From JBPCOB01 sp051000715 (GTDB lineage Bacteria; Actinomycetota; Actinomycetes; JALYNC01): a stretch of 31,802 nucleotides of DNA. The notes under the pieces are model-generated. The model was not told the DNA's origin. It ran no database searches and saw only the letters and a list, made by a program, of their open reading frames with translations. The position numbers were made by a program, and so were the translations under genes. The stretch lies in the NCBI GenBank assembly GCA_051000715.1, contig JBPCOB010000042.1:1-31802 (forward strand), given 5' to 3'. Shown here piece after piece: positions 1-8,373 of the stretch (the first letter of the stretch is position 1; every line of letters starts with the position of its first letter).

Positions 1-2
1 GC

Positions 3-509
3 TATGCCTACCGGATCGCCGATCCGGCGTCGGTGCCCAACCCGCTCCGCCGCTGGGACACGCTGGCCCACCCGAAACCACTGGAAATGGGCCCGATGCG
101 GACGGCCGCCGCTGCCTTGCTCGGCGAACACGACTTCGCGGCGTACTGCCGGCGGCGCGAGGGCGCCGGCACGGTTCGCCGGCTGCTCCAGCTGGACTGG
201 ACGCGCCTCGCCGACGGCGTACTGGTCGCCACGGTTGAGGCCGACGCCTTCTGCCATTCGATGGTGCGGTCGTTGGTTGGGGCGCTGCTCGCTGTAGGTG
301 CGGGGCGCCGGCCCCCGGAGTGGCCCGCGGGGGTTCTCCGGGCCGGCGTACGGGACCCTGGGGTGACGGTCGCGCCAGCCCATGGGCTCAGTCTGGTCGC
401 GGTGCGGTATCCACCGGATGAGGATCTCTTGGCGCGTGCCGCCACCACCCGAGCGCGTCGGCAGGCCGAGAATCGGCATGACGCCGGGCCGACGAGTGCC
501 GGACACTGA
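3..509 (+). CDS. truA: tRNA pseudouridine synthase A, 3' part
   Basis: This is the C-terminal part of TruA, which makes pseudouridine at positions 38-40 of the tRNA anticodon arm. The frame is open from base 3 (YAYRIADPAS...) and stops with TGA at 507-509, so the start and the catalytic Asp lie before the window. Family-typical stretches are the DFAAYCRRREG segment followed by a VRRL strand, and the HSMVRSLVGALLAVG helix near the C-terminus that closes the active site. The next gene starts 6 bp later, so the two are probably co-transcribed. In actinomycetes truA usually follows rplQ at the end of the ribosomal protein cluster and precedes rplM, which agrees with this position. Identity is well supported by motif and context. 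Confidence 0.9.
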   Translation, partial: YAYRIADPASVPNPLRRWDTLAHPKPLEMGPMRTAAAALLGEHDFAAYCRRREGAGTVRRLLQLDWTRLADGVLVATVEADAFCHSMVRSLVGALLAVGAGRRPPEWPAGVLRAGVRDPGVTVAPAHGLSLVAVRYPPDEDLLARAATTRARRQAENRHDAGPTSAGH

Positions 510-515
510 CCGCCC

Positions 516-2114
516 GTGGGCCATCTCGACATCGCGCATCTAAGCCTCGTCCTGCTCGATGGCAGGGAGCTGCTCCGCGACGTGTCCTTCCGGGTCGGCG
601 ACGGGGCGAAGGTCGCCCTTGTCGGGGCCAACGGCACCGGGAAGACGACCCTGCTGCGGGTTCTTGCCGGCGAGCTGCCGCCGGGCAGCGGCGTCGTGAC
701 CGGCAGCGGCGGGCTGGGTGTCATGCGCCAGTTCGTGGGCTCGGTGCGGGACCAGAGCACGGTCCGCGACCTGCTGGTGTCGGTGGCGCCGCCGCCGGTG
801 CGGGCGGCAGCCAAGGCGCTTGATCTCGCCGAGCTGGCGATGATGGAGCGCGATGACGACGCGACCTCCATCCGGTACGCATCGGCACTGGTGGACTGGG
901 GCGACGCTGGCGGCTATGCCGCCGAGGTTCTCTGGGACGTGTGCACCATCGCGGCGCTCGGCCTCCCGTTCCAGCAGGCCCAGTACCGTCAGGTGCGCAC
1001 CCTGTCCGGCGGGGAGCAGAAGCGGCTGGTGCTGGAGGCGCTGCTGCGCGGAGTGGACGAGGTGCTGCTGCTCGACGAGCCGGACAACTACCTCGACGTA
1101 CCGGCCAAGCGGTGGCTCGAGGACGCGCTCTGGGCGACTACCAAGACCGTGCTGTACGTCTCGCACGATCGTGAGCTGCTGGCGCGTACGGCCACCCGGG
1201 TGGTCACCCTCGAGGCCCACTCGGCGTGGACCCACGGCGGCGGCTTCGCGACGTACGCCGAAGCCCGTCGGGCCCGACTGGACCGGCTCGCCGAGCTGCA
1301 TCGCCGCTGGGACGAGGAGCATTCGCGGCTGATCGACCTGGTCAACACCTTGCGGGTACAGGCCTCGATCTCGCCGGACATGGCTTCTCGCTACTCGGCG
1401 ATGGTCACCCGGCTGGCGAAGTACGAGGCGGCCGGCTCGCCACCCGAGCAGCCGAAGGAGCAGTCGGTCACGATGCGGCTGCGCGGCGGGCGCACCGGCG
1501 TACGGGCGGTGACCTGCTCGGCGCTGGAGCTCACCGGCCTGGTCGCACCGTTCGACATCGAGGTCTTCTACGGCGAGCGCGTCGCGGTGCTCGGTGCGAA
1601 CGGCAGCGGCAAGTCGCACTTCCTGCGGCTGCTCGCCGGCGGGCCGGTCCGGCATACCGGCGTGGCACGGCTCGGCGCCCGGGTCGTGCCGGGTCACTTC
1701 GCCCAGACCCATGAGCATCCGGAGCTGTCCGGCCGGACGCTGGTCGACATCCTGTGGCACGAGGCCCACGACCGGGGCAAGGCGATCTCGGCGCTGCGCC
1801 GCTACGAACTGCACTCGGCCGCCGACTCGCGGTTCGAGACGTTGTCCGGCGGTCAGCAGGCGCGGTTCCAGATCCTGCTGCTGGAGATCGCCGGAGCCAC
1901 CCTTCTGTTGTTGGACGAACCGACCGACAACCTCGATGTCGCCAGCGCGGACGCGCTCGAGGAGGGACTGGCGGCCTACGACGGGACCGTCGTGGCAGTG
2001 ACCCACGATCGGTGGTTCGCGCGGAGCTTCGACCGGTTCCTCGTCTTCGGCGGTGATGGCGCGATGCGGGAGTCGACAGAGCCGGTCTGGGAGGAGGCTC
2101 GGCCGGTGCGCTGA
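516..2114 (+). CDS. ABC-F family ATPase (two ATP-binding cassettes, no membrane part)
   Basis: A 532-residue soluble ABC-F protein with a GTG start 6 bp after truA and no clear Shine-Dalgarno sequence. Two nucleotide-binding domains are visible. The first has Walker A GANGTGKT at 37-44, signature LSGGEQKRL and Walker B LLLLDEPDNYLD. The second has Walker A GANGSGKS at 360-367, signature LSGGQQARF and Walker B LLLLDEPTDNLD. Both catalytic Glu residues are kept and there are no transmembrane segments. A charged helical linker of roughly 80-100 residues joins the domains; in ABC-F proteins this linker reaches into the ribosome near the P-site tRNA. Members either act as translation factors (EttA type) or protect the ribosome from antibiotics, and the sequence alone does not say which. 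Its place between truA and rplM suggests a ribosome-linked role; this is inference. Confidence 0.88.
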   Translation: MGHLDIAHLSLVLLDGRELLRDVSFRVGDGAKVALVGANGTGKTTLLRVLAGELPPGSGVVTGSGGLGVMRQFVGSVRDQSTVRDLLVSVAPPPVRAAAKALDLAELAMMERDDDATSIRYASALVDWGDAGGYAAEVLWDVCTIAALGLPFQQAQYRQVRTLSGGEQKRLVLEALLRGVDEVLLLDEPDNYLDVPAKRWLEDALWATTKTVLYVSHDRELLARTATRVVTLEAHSAWTHGGGFATYAEARRARLDRLAELHRRWDEEHSRLIDLVNTLRVQASISPDMASRYSAMVTRLAKYEAAGSPPEQPKEQSVTMRLRGGRTGVRAVTCSALELTGLVAPFDIEVFYGERVAVLGANGSGKSHFLRLLAGGPVRHTGVARLGARVVPGHFAQTHEHPELSGRTLVDILWHEAHDRGKAISALRRYELHSAADSRFETLSGGQQARFQILLLEIAGATLLLLDEPTDNLDVASADALEEGLAAYDGTVVAVTHDRWFARSFDRFLVFGGDGAMRESTEPVWEEARPVR

Positions 2115-2124
2115 GCGGCCCGCT

Positions 2125-2154
2125 TTGACCCTGTGGACGGGGAGTCGGTATTCT
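2125..2154 (+). promoter_or_regulatory. Probable promoter of rplM-rpsI
   Basis: TTGACC at 2125-2130 and TATTCT at 2149-2154 are separated by 18 bp, a good match to a housekeeping sigma-70/HrdB-type promoter. It lies just after the ABC-F stop codon and would start transcription near 2161, leaving a leader of about 80 nt before the rplM start at 2244. The leader holds two direct copies of GTGCGC and G+C-rich segments that may fold. Ribosomal-protein autoregulation is conceivable, but no known L13 leader motif was recognised. Confidence 0.6.
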
Positions 2155-2243
2155 CGGCGGTCGTTGTGCGCAGCGGTAATGCCCTGTGCGCCCCCTCCGT
2201 GAGAGCGGCGGGCCCCCGAGTCGAGACGAGCGAAGGTCAACCC

Positions 2244-2720
2244 GTGCGCACGTACAGCCCGAAGCCCGGTGACGTCCAACGGCAGTGGCATGTCATCGAC
2301 GCCACGGACGTCGTGCTCGGCCGGCTGGCCAGCCAGACCGCGCGGTTGTTGCGCGGCAAGCACAAGGCGATGTACGCCCCGCATGTCGACACCGGTGACT
2401 TCGTGATCATCGTCAACGCGGGAAAGGTCGCGCTGACCGGCAACAAGCGTGAGTCGAAGCTCGCCTACCGTCACTCCGGGTTCCCCGGTGGGCTCAAGGC
2501 GGTGCCCTACACCCAGCTGCTGGCGCAGCGCCCCGCCTTCGCGGTGGAGAAGGCCGTCAAGGGGATGTTGCCCCACAACACGCTGGGCCGCCAGATGCTC
2601 TCGAAGCTCAAGGTGTACGCCGGGCCCGTGCACCCGCACGCCGCTCAGCGGCCGGTGCCCTACCAGCTGTCCCAGGTAGCGCAGCAGTCGTCCGCCCCGT
2701 CCGCCCCGTCGTCCTCGTAG
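2244..2720 (+). CDS. rplM: 50S ribosomal protein L13
   Basis: A 158-residue ribosomal protein L13 of the large subunit. The start is taken as GTG 2244 (MRTYSPKPGD), because this matches where actinobacterial L13 begins; the frame is open upstream to 2133 but that part shows no L13 similarity. An upstream GAAGG serves as a modest ribosome-binding site. Recognisable L13 stretches are WHVIDATDVVLGRLAS, the GDFVIIVNAGKVALTGNK strand, YRHSGFPGG and the AVKGMLPHNTLGR segment. The last 15 or so residues (Ser/Ala/Pro/Gln-rich) form a low-complexity tail beyond the E. coli length of 142. rpsI follows 8 bp later, the conserved L13-S9 pair, almost certainly one operon. Confidence 0.97.
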   Translation: MRTYSPKPGDVQRQWHVIDATDVVLGRLASQTARLLRGKHKAMYAPHVDTGDFVIIVNAGKVALTGNKRESKLAYRHSGFPGGLKAVPYTQLLAQRPAFAVEKAVKGMLPHNTLGRQMLSKLKVYAGPVHPHAAQRPVPYQLSQVAQQSSAPSAPSSS

Positions 2721-2728
2721 GGAGATTC

Positions 2729-3214
2729 GTGGCCGAGAGCACCGTCGCCGAGAGCACCGTCGTCGTCGAGGCGCCGTCGCCGCAGGTTGTCGCCGGCGAC
2801 GCCGAGCCGCCCGCCCGGCGTCCGGCCAGCGCCCCTACCGCGGCCACCGGCCGCCGCAAGCAGGCAATCGCCCGGGTCCGCCTGACGCCGGGGACCGGCC
2901 GGTGGACCGTCAACGGCCGCGCGCTCGAGCAGTACTTTCCCAACAAGGTCCACCAGCAGCTGGTGAACGACCCGTTCACGACGCTGGAGCTGGCCGGTGC
3001 CTACGACGTCACGGCGCGACTGTCCGGCGGTGGGGTGTCCGGCCAGGCCGGCGCCCTGCGGCTGGCGATCGCGCGGGCGTTGACCGCCGGCGATCTGGAG
3101 AACCGCCCACCGCTGAAGAAGGCCGGCTTCCTGACCCGCGACCCCCGCGCGAAGGAGCGCAAGAAGTACGGGCTGAAGAAGGCCCGCAAGGCACCGCAGT
3201 ACTCCAAGCGCTGA
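2729..3214 (+). CDS. rpsI: 30S ribosomal protein S9
   Basis: A 161-residue small-subunit protein S9. It starts at GTG 2729 with GGGAG 5-9 nt upstream. The S9 core begins near residue 41 (GRRKQAIARVRL) and runs through the NDPF...GGGVSGQAGALRLAIARAL region to the conserved basic tail ending KKARKAPQYSKR, which reaches the P-site tRNA anticodon. About 40 N-terminal residues are an actinobacteria-type disordered extension rich in Ala, Glu, Pro and Val. It opens with a tandem copy of AESTV encoded by two identical 15-bp units (2732-2746 and 2747-2761). It lies 8 bp after rplM and 16 bp before glmM. Confidence 0.97.
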   Translation: MAESTVAESTVVVEAPSPQVVAGDAEPPARRPASAPTAATGRRKQAIARVRLTPGTGRWTVNGRALEQYFPNKVHQQLVNDPFTTLELAGAYDVTARLSGGGVSGQAGALRLAIARALTAGDLENRPPLKKAGFLTRDPRAKERKKYGLKKARKAPQYSKR

Positions 3215-3230
3215 CCTGGCCTGCGCCGGG

Positions 3231-4571
3231 ATGGAACGGCTCTTCGGGACCGACGGCGTACGCGGACTGGCGAACCGCGACCTCACGGCCGAGTCCGCCC
3301 TCGCGTTGGCGGTGACCGCCGCGCACGTGCTCATCGAGCGCCGCCCCACCGGGGCCCGACCTCGGGCCGTCGTCGGCCGGGACCCCCGGGCGTCCGGTGA
3401 GTTCCTCGAGGCGGCGGTCGTTGCCGGACTGGCGAGTGCCGGGGTGGACGTCGTCCGTGTCGGCGTGCTGCCGACCCCGGGCGTCGCCCACCTGACCGAC
3501 GCCCTCGGGGCCGACCTCGGCGTGATGCTGTCCGCGAGCCACAACCCGATGCCCGACAACGGCGTCAAGTTCTTCGACGCTCGCGGCTTCAAGCTGCCGG
3601 ACGCCGTCGAGGACGAGATCGAGGTCCGGCTCTGCGAGAGCTGGTCCCGGCCGACCGGTGCCGGGGTAGGGCGGGTGTACGACGACCCCGCCGCCGTCCA
3701 GCGCTACACCGAGCACCTACTGGCCACGCTGCCCTGCCCACTGGTCGGCCTGCGGGTCGTTGTCGACTGCGCCAACGGTGCGGCCTCCGCGGTGGCACCC
3801 GAGGTGCTGCGCAAGGCCGGTGCCGATGTGGTGGCGATCGGTGCGGAGCCGACCGGGCTCAACATCAACGCCGACATCGGCTGCACCCACCCGCAGGCAC
3901 TGATGGCCGCGGTTCGGACCAGCGGCGCCGACGTCGGGATCGGGCACGACGGTGACGCCGACCGCTGCCTGGCCGTCGACGGCGACGGACGGCTGGTCGA
4001 CGGCGATCCGATCCTGGCGATCTGCGCTCTGGCGGCTCACGAGCAAGGGCGGCTGCCAGGTGCGGCCGTCGTCAGCACCGTGATGGCCAACCTCGGGTTC
4101 CGGCACGCGATGGCCGCTCACGGCATCCGGGTAGTCGAGACGCCGGTCGGCGACCGTTACGTCATCGAGGCGATGCAGAAGGAGGGCATCGCTCTGGGCG
4201 GGGAGCAGTCAGGGCACCTGGTGTTCCTCGAGCACGCGACGACCGGCGACGGCGTCCTGACCGCGTTGCAGCTGCTCGGCCGGATGGCCGGTACCGGCCG
4301 GTCGATGGCCGAGCTCGCCGCGGTGATGACCCGGCTGCCTCAGGTGCTCGTCAACGTTGCGGTTACCGACGCCGCGGTCGCGGCCCGGTCACCCCGGTTG
4401 GCGGCCGCGGCGGCTGCTGTCGCCGCCGAACTGGGCGACGAGGGCCGGGTGCTTGTCCGCCCCAGCGGCACCGAGGCGGTGGTCCGGGTGATGGTCGAGG
4501 CCACCGACGAGGAGACCGCCCGCTCGGCGGCCGACCGGCTCGTGGCGGCCGTCGAGGCGGCATCTCGGTGA
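3231..4571 (+). CDS. glmM: Phosphoglucosamine mutase
   Basis: A 446-residue GlmM, which converts glucosamine-6-phosphate to glucosamine-1-phosphate on the path to UDP-GlcNAc for peptidoglycan. The N-terminus LFGTDGVRG and the phosphoserine loop SASHNP are present, with the phosphorylated Ser expected at 103. The Mg-binding loop DGDADR is at 240-245, the sugar-specificity segment GGEQSGH near 325, and the phosphate-binding RPSGTE motif near the C-terminus. Length is the usual 445-450. The start is ATG 3231, 16 bp after rpsI; the ribosome-binding site is weak. The rpsI-glmM order is conserved in actinobacteria, and glmS, the preceding enzyme of the pathway, follows after an 85-bp gap. Confidence 0.97.
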   Translation: MERLFGTDGVRGLANRDLTAESALALAVTAAHVLIERRPTGARPRAVVGRDPRASGEFLEAAVVAGLASAGVDVVRVGVLPTPGVAHLTDALGADLGVMLSASHNPMPDNGVKFFDARGFKLPDAVEDEIEVRLCESWSRPTGAGVGRVYDDPAAVQRYTEHLLATLPCPLVGLRVVVDCANGAASAVAPEVLRKAGADVVAIGAEPTGLNINADIGCTHPQALMAAVRTSGADVGIGHDGDADRCLAVDGDGRLVDGDPILAICALAAHEQGRLPGAAVVSTVMANLGFRHAMAAHGIRVVETPVGDRYVIEAMQKEGIALGGEQSGHLVFLEHATTGDGVLTALQLLGRMAGTGRSMAELAAVMTRLPQVLVNVAVTDAAVAARSPRLAAAAAAVAAELGDEGRVLVRPSGTEAVVRVMVEATDEETARSAADRLVAAVEAASR

Positions 4572-4642
4572 CTGTCGAGGCGGCGCCCCCCTGAGTCTGC
4601 GACGCGGAACCGCGCCGAGCCGGAGCACCCCGGCGTACGCCG

Positions 4643-4648
4643 TACCCT
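4643..4648 (+). promoter_or_regulatory. Candidate -10 element for a leaderless glmS transcript
   Basis: TACCCT sits 8 nt before the glmS ATG and there is no Shine-Dalgarno sequence in between. This spacing puts a transcription start at or next to the start codon. No convincing -35 box was seen. The 85-bp glmM-glmS gap is the only sizeable untranslated stretch here, so a separate glmS promoter is plausible. Confidence 0.4.
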
Positions 4649-4656
4649 CGATTCCC

Positions 4657-6498
4657 ATGTGCGGCATCGTTGGTTACGTCGGGACCCGGCCGGCCCTCGA
4701 GGTCGTGATGGACGGGCTGCGGCGGCTGGAGTACCGGGGCTACGACAGCGCTGGGGTGGCGATTCTCGACGGCGAGCTGGTGACCGAGCGGAGGGCGGGA
4801 AAGCTCAGCAACCTCGAGAAGGAGGTGGCCGAGCGACCGATGCCGGGCAGCACCGGGATCGGGCACACCCGCTGGGCCACCCACGGCGCCCCCACGGACC
4901 GCAACGCCCATCCCCATCGAAGCTGCGACGGCGCGGTGGCGGTGGTCCACAACGGGATCATCGAGAACTTCGCCGCCCTGCGGACCGCCCTGGAGGACCG
5001 CGGGCACGAGTTCGCCAGCGAGACCGACACGGAGGTGGTCGCGCACCTGCTCGAGGAGCGCTGGCACGAGCACCCCGACCTCGCCGCGGCGATGCGGACG
5101 GTGTGCCGCGAGCTCGAGGGCGCGTTCACCCTGGTCGCCGTCCATCGCGACGCGCCTGAGGTGGTGGTGGGGGCCCGGCGCAACTCTCCACTGGTGGTGG
5201 GCAAGGGCGACGGCGAGAACTTCCTGGCCAGCGACGTCGCCGCGTTCATCGCCCATACGAGGGACGCCGTGGAGCTGGGCCAGGACCAGGTGGTCGAGCT
5301 GCGGGCGGACGGCTTCACCGTCACCGACTTCGACGGCTCGCCGGTCGATGTACGCGACTACCACGTCGACTGGGACCTGTCCGCCGCCGAGAAGGGCGGC
5401 TATCCGTACTTCATGCTAAAGGAGATCGCCGAGCAGCCGGCGGCGGTCGCCGACACCCTGCGCGGCCGGCTGAGCGGAGAGGGGCAGATCCTGCTCGACG
5501 AGGTCCGACTCTCCGACCAGGACCTCCGCGACATCGACAAGGTGTTCATCGTCGCCTGCGGCACGGCCTTCTACGCCGGGTTGATCGCCAAGTACGCGAT
5601 CGAGCACTGGACCCGCATCCCGTGCGAGGTGGAGATCGCCTCGGAGTTCCGCTACCGGGACCCGGTCCTCGACCGGTCCACCCTGGTCATCGCGATCAGC
5701 CAGAGTGGCGAGACCCTGGACACGCTGATGGCGGTCAAGCACGCCCGGGAGCAGAAGGCCAGGGTGCTGGCGATCTGCAACACCAACGGCTCGACCATCC
5801 CGCGGGAGTCCGACGCGGTGCTCTACACCCGGGCAGGCCCGGAGGTGGCCGTCGCCGGGACGAAGACCTTCCTCGCTCAGATCGCCGCCACCTACCTGGT
5901 CGGGCTCGCGCTCGCCTCGGTGCGAGGCACGATGTACGGCGACGAGGTTGCCATCCGGGTAGCCCAGCTGGAGGCGATGCCCGACCTGGTGCAGCGGGTG
6001 CTCGACAGCATGGAGCCGGTCCGCGCGCTGGCCCGGGAGCTGTCCACGAGCCGGACGGTGCTCTTCCTCGGCCGCCACGTCGGTTACCCGGTCGCGCTCG
6101 AGGGCGCGCTGAAGCTCAAGGAGCTCGCCTACATCCATGCCGAGGGTTTTCCGGCCGGCGAGCTCAAGCACGGTCCGATCGCCTTGATCGAGGAGGGCCT
6201 GCCGGTCGTCGTCGTGGTTCCTTCGCCCCTGGGCCGCAACGTGCTGCACGACAAGTTGGTCTCCAACATCCAGGAGGTCCGGGCCCGAGGGGCCCGCACG
6301 GTCGTCATCGCGGAGGAGGGTGACGACGCCGTCGTCCCGTACGCCGACGAGCTGATCCGGGTGCCGCGTACGCCGACCCTCCTCGCGCCGCTGGTGACCA
6401 CGGTGCCGCTGCAGGTCTTCGCGTGCGAGCTGGCGCAGGCCCGTGGCCTCGATGTCGACCAGCCGAGGAACCTGGCCAAGTCCGTCACCGTCGAGTAG
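4657..6498 (+). CDS. glmS: Glutamine-fructose-6-phosphate aminotransferase (isomerising)
   Basis: A 613-residue GlmS that makes glucosamine-6-phosphate from fructose-6-phosphate and glutamine, the first step to UDP-GlcNAc. The class II glutamine amidotransferase domain occupies about residues 2-225 with nucleophile Cys2 (MCGIVGYVG) exposed once Met is removed; the GHTRWATHG and NGIIENF loops are present. Two SIS sugar-isomerase domains follow; the first shows ISQSGET at 347-353. The C-terminus ends in DQPRNLAKSVTVE, the conserved tail that closes the active site. Length matches E. coli (609). acpS begins 3 bp after the stop. No glmS ribozyme was recognised in the 85-bp upstream gap, as expected outside Firmicutes. 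Confidence 0.98.
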   Translation: MCGIVGYVGTRPALEVVMDGLRRLEYRGYDSAGVAILDGELVTERRAGKLSNLEKEVAERPMPGSTGIGHTRWATHGAPTDRNAHPHRSCDGAVAVVHNGIIENFAALRTALEDRGHEFASETDTEVVAHLLEERWHEHPDLAAAMRTVCRELEGAFTLVAVHRDAPEVVVGARRNSPLVVGKGDGENFLASDVAAFIAHTRDAVELGQDQVVELRADGFTVTDFDGSPVDVRDYHVDWDLSAAEKGGYPYFMLKEIAEQPAAVADTLRGRLSGEGQILLDEVRLSDQDLRDIDKVFIVACGTAFYAGLIAKYAIEHWTRIPCEVEIASEFRYRDPVLDRSTLVIAISQSGETLDTLMAVKHAREQKARVLAICNTNGSTIPRESDAVLYTRAGPEVAVAGTKTFLAQIAATYLVGLALASVRGTMYGDEVAIRVAQLEAMPDLVQRVLDSMEPVRALARELSTSRTVLFLGRHVGYPVALEGALKLKELAYIHAEGFPAGELKHGPIALIEEGLPVVVVVPSPLGRNVLHDKLVSNIQEVRARGARTVVIAEEGDDAVVPYADELIRVPRTPTLLAPLVTTVPLQVFACELAQARGLDVDQPRNLAKSVTVE

Positions 6499-6501
6499 CT
6501 G

Positions 6502-6852
6502 ATGATCGTTGGCGTCGGACTCGACGTGGTCGACGTCGCGCGGTTCGCAGTAGTACTCGCCCGTACGCCGGCCGTCGCTCACCGGCTCTTCACCGTCGCG
6601 GAGCGTGAACAGCCGGCGCACCGGTTGGCCGCCCGCTTCGCTGCCAAGGAGGCGGTGGCCAAGGCCCTCGGTGGGCCGCGTGGGCTCGGCTGGCACGACG
6701 TCGAGGTGGTGGTCGACGGATCGGGCCGGCCGCGGTTGGAGGTGACCGGCACGGTGGCGGCCGCGGCCGACCGGCTCGACGTACGCCGCTGGCACGTGTC
6801 CCTCAGTCACGACGCGGGGAGGGCCATCGCCGTGGTGGTGGCCGAGTCGTGA
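6502..6852 (+). CDS. acpS: Holo-[acyl-carrier-protein] synthase
   Basis: A 116-residue AcpS that moves 4'-phosphopantetheine from CoA to the acyl carrier protein Ser, activating it for fatty acid synthesis. Both metal/CoA-binding motifs are visible: GVGLDVVDVARF with Asp8 and the RFAAKEAVAKALG helix with Glu50. The WHVSLSHDAGRAIAVV C-terminal strand is typical of the trimeric small synthases. The start is ATG 6502, 3 bp after glmS, without a clear ribosome-binding site, so translation is likely coupled to glmS. The stop overlaps the next start by 4 bp (GTGA). AcpS beside nnr is a common actinobacterial arrangement. Confidence 0.95.
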   Translation: MIVGVGLDVVDVARFAVVLARTPAVAHRLFTVAEREQPAHRLAARFAAKEAVAKALGGPRGLGWHDVEVVVDGSGRPRLEVTGTVAAAADRLDVRRWHVSLSHDAGRAIAVVVAES

Positions 6853-8357
6853 GGCAGGTCCACACCGTCGCCGAGGTGCGTGCCGCTGAAGCGGCGCTGA
6901 TGGCGGGGCTACCGACGGGCGCGCTCATGCAGCAGGCGGCGGCCGGCCTCGCCCGGCGGCTGGCTGAGCTGCTCGGCCAGGTGTACGGCGCCCGCGTCGT
7001 ACTGCTCGTGGGCGCCGGCAACAACGGCGCCGACGCCATGTGGGCCGGCGCGCGGCTGGCGGCCCGGGGGGCGTCGGTGACCGCGCTGACCGTCGGCGGG
7101 CCCGAACCCGAGGCGCTCGCTGCGCTGCACCGGGCCGGTGGGCGGTCGCGGCCCGCCGAGGACCTGTCGACCGGGGCGACCCTCGACGCTGCCGACTTAG
7201 TCGTCGACGGCCTGGTCGGCATCGGCGGCCACGGACCGCTGCGCCCCGATGCGGCCGCGGTGGTGGAGCGGCTGGCGGGGACGTCGGCGCGGGTGGTGGC
7301 GGTCGACGTACCGAGTGGCGTGGACGCCGACTCCGGCCGGGTCGAGGGCGCCGCTGTGCGCGCCGACGTGACCGTCACCTTCGGCACCTACAAGCCGGGG
7401 CTCGTCGTCTCCCCAGGAGCGGAGTACGCCGGCCTCCTCGAGCTGGTCGACATCGGGCTCGGTCCCCATCTCCCGCCGACGCGGCTGACACTGCTGGACT
7501 CGGCAGACCTGGCCGATCTACTGCCGGCTCCTGCCGGCGAGGCGACCAAGTACTCGCGGGGGGTGGTCGGCGTGGTGGCCGGCAGCGACGCCTATACCGG
7601 CGCCGCCGTGCTGGCCACCGGTGGCGCCGTCCGGGCCGGCGCCGGCATGGTCCGGTACGCCGGCCCAGCGCACGCTGCCGAGCAGGTGCGGACTCGCTGG
7701 CCGGAGGCCGTGGTGACGGTGGTGCCGGTCGGCGCGTCGGGGACCGTCGCCGATCCCGAGGCGGTCCTGGCGGCCGGCCGGGTGCAGGCCTGGGTGGTCG
7801 GCCCTGGGGTCGGCACCGACGAGGACGCGGCGGCAGTGGTCGAGGCGGTGCTGGGCACCGACGTACCGGTGCTCGTGGACGCGGACGGGCTGACGGTGCT
7901 GGCGCGCCATCCGGACTGGTTGGCGCGCCGTACGGCGCCGACCCTGCTCACCCCGCACGCCGGCGAGTTCGCCCGGCTGATGGGCGGCGAGCGGGCCGAG
8001 GTGGAGGGGGACCGCCTGGCAGCCGCCCGCCGGGCGGCCGACGCGCTCGCCGCCACCGTGCTGCTCAAGGGCAGCACCACGGTGGTTGCCGATCCGGGCG
8101 GGGAAGCCCGAGTCAACTCCACCGGCTCGGCCTGGCTCGCCACCGCCGGCAGTGGCGACGTGCTCTCCGGCGCCTGCGGGGCGCTGCTCGCCGGCGGGTT
8201 GTCCGCCCTGGACGCCGGGTCCTGCGGCGCCTTTCTGCACGGGCTGGCCGGGCTGCTGGCCGCCACCGGCCCCGAGGGTGCACAGGCGCCGATCGCGGCG
8301 GCCGACCTGTTAGCGTCGTGGCGCGACGCCGAGCGCGCCGTCCGCGCGCGTCCCTGA
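6849..8357 (+). CDS. nnr: Bifunctional NAD(P)HX epimerase / ADP-dependent NAD(P)HX dehydratase
   Basis: A 502-residue fusion that repairs damaged (hydrated) NADH and NADPH. The N-terminal YjeF_N domain (about 1-215) epimerises R- and S-NAD(P)HX and shows GAGNNGAD at 55-62 plus the VDVPSGVDADSG segment. The C-terminal ribokinase-like domain (about 220-500) is the dehydratase; it shows GVVGVVAGSDAYTGAAVLA, the LTPHAGEFARLMG loop and the catalytic GSGDVLSG turn with Asp437. The start is GTG 6849, overlapping the acpS TGA by 4 bp. In Mycobacterium the orthologous gene lies in the same glmS-alr interval. alr begins 16 bp downstream. Confidence 0.95.
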   Translation: MRQVHTVAEVRAAEAALMAGLPTGALMQQAAAGLARRLAELLGQVYGARVVLLVGAGNNGADAMWAGARLAARGASVTALTVGGPEPEALAALHRAGGRSRPAEDLSTGATLDAADLVVDGLVGIGGHGPLRPDAAAVVERLAGTSARVVAVDVPSGVDADSGRVEGAAVRADVTVTFGTYKPGLVVSPGAEYAGLLELVDIGLGPHLPPTRLTLLDSADLADLLPAPAGEATKYSRGVVGVVAGSDAYTGAAVLATGGAVRAGAGMVRYAGPAHAAEQVRTRWPEAVVTVVPVGASGTVADPEAVLAAGRVQAWVVGPGVGTDEDAAAVVEAVLGTDVPVLVDADGLTVLARHPDWLARRTAPTLLTPHAGEFARLMGGERAEVEGDRLAAARRAADALAATVLLKGSTTVVADPGGEARVNSTGSAWLATAGSGDVLSGACGALLAGGLSALDAGSCGAFLHGLAGLLAATGPEGAQAPIAAADLLASWRDAERAVRARP

Positions 8358-8373
8358 CCGCCGGAGCCCTCCC

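Noticed and set aside
540..2639. Long open frame on the minus strand (about 700 codons) opposite the ABC-F and rplM genes
   Set aside because: Typical antisense shadow in very G+C-rich coding DNA; no recognisable domain, and it spans two convincing genes and a promoter.
4572..4656. glmS ribozyme upstream of glmS
   Set aside because: The gap is only 85 bp and shows no ribozyme-like core; the element is known mainly from Firmicutes.
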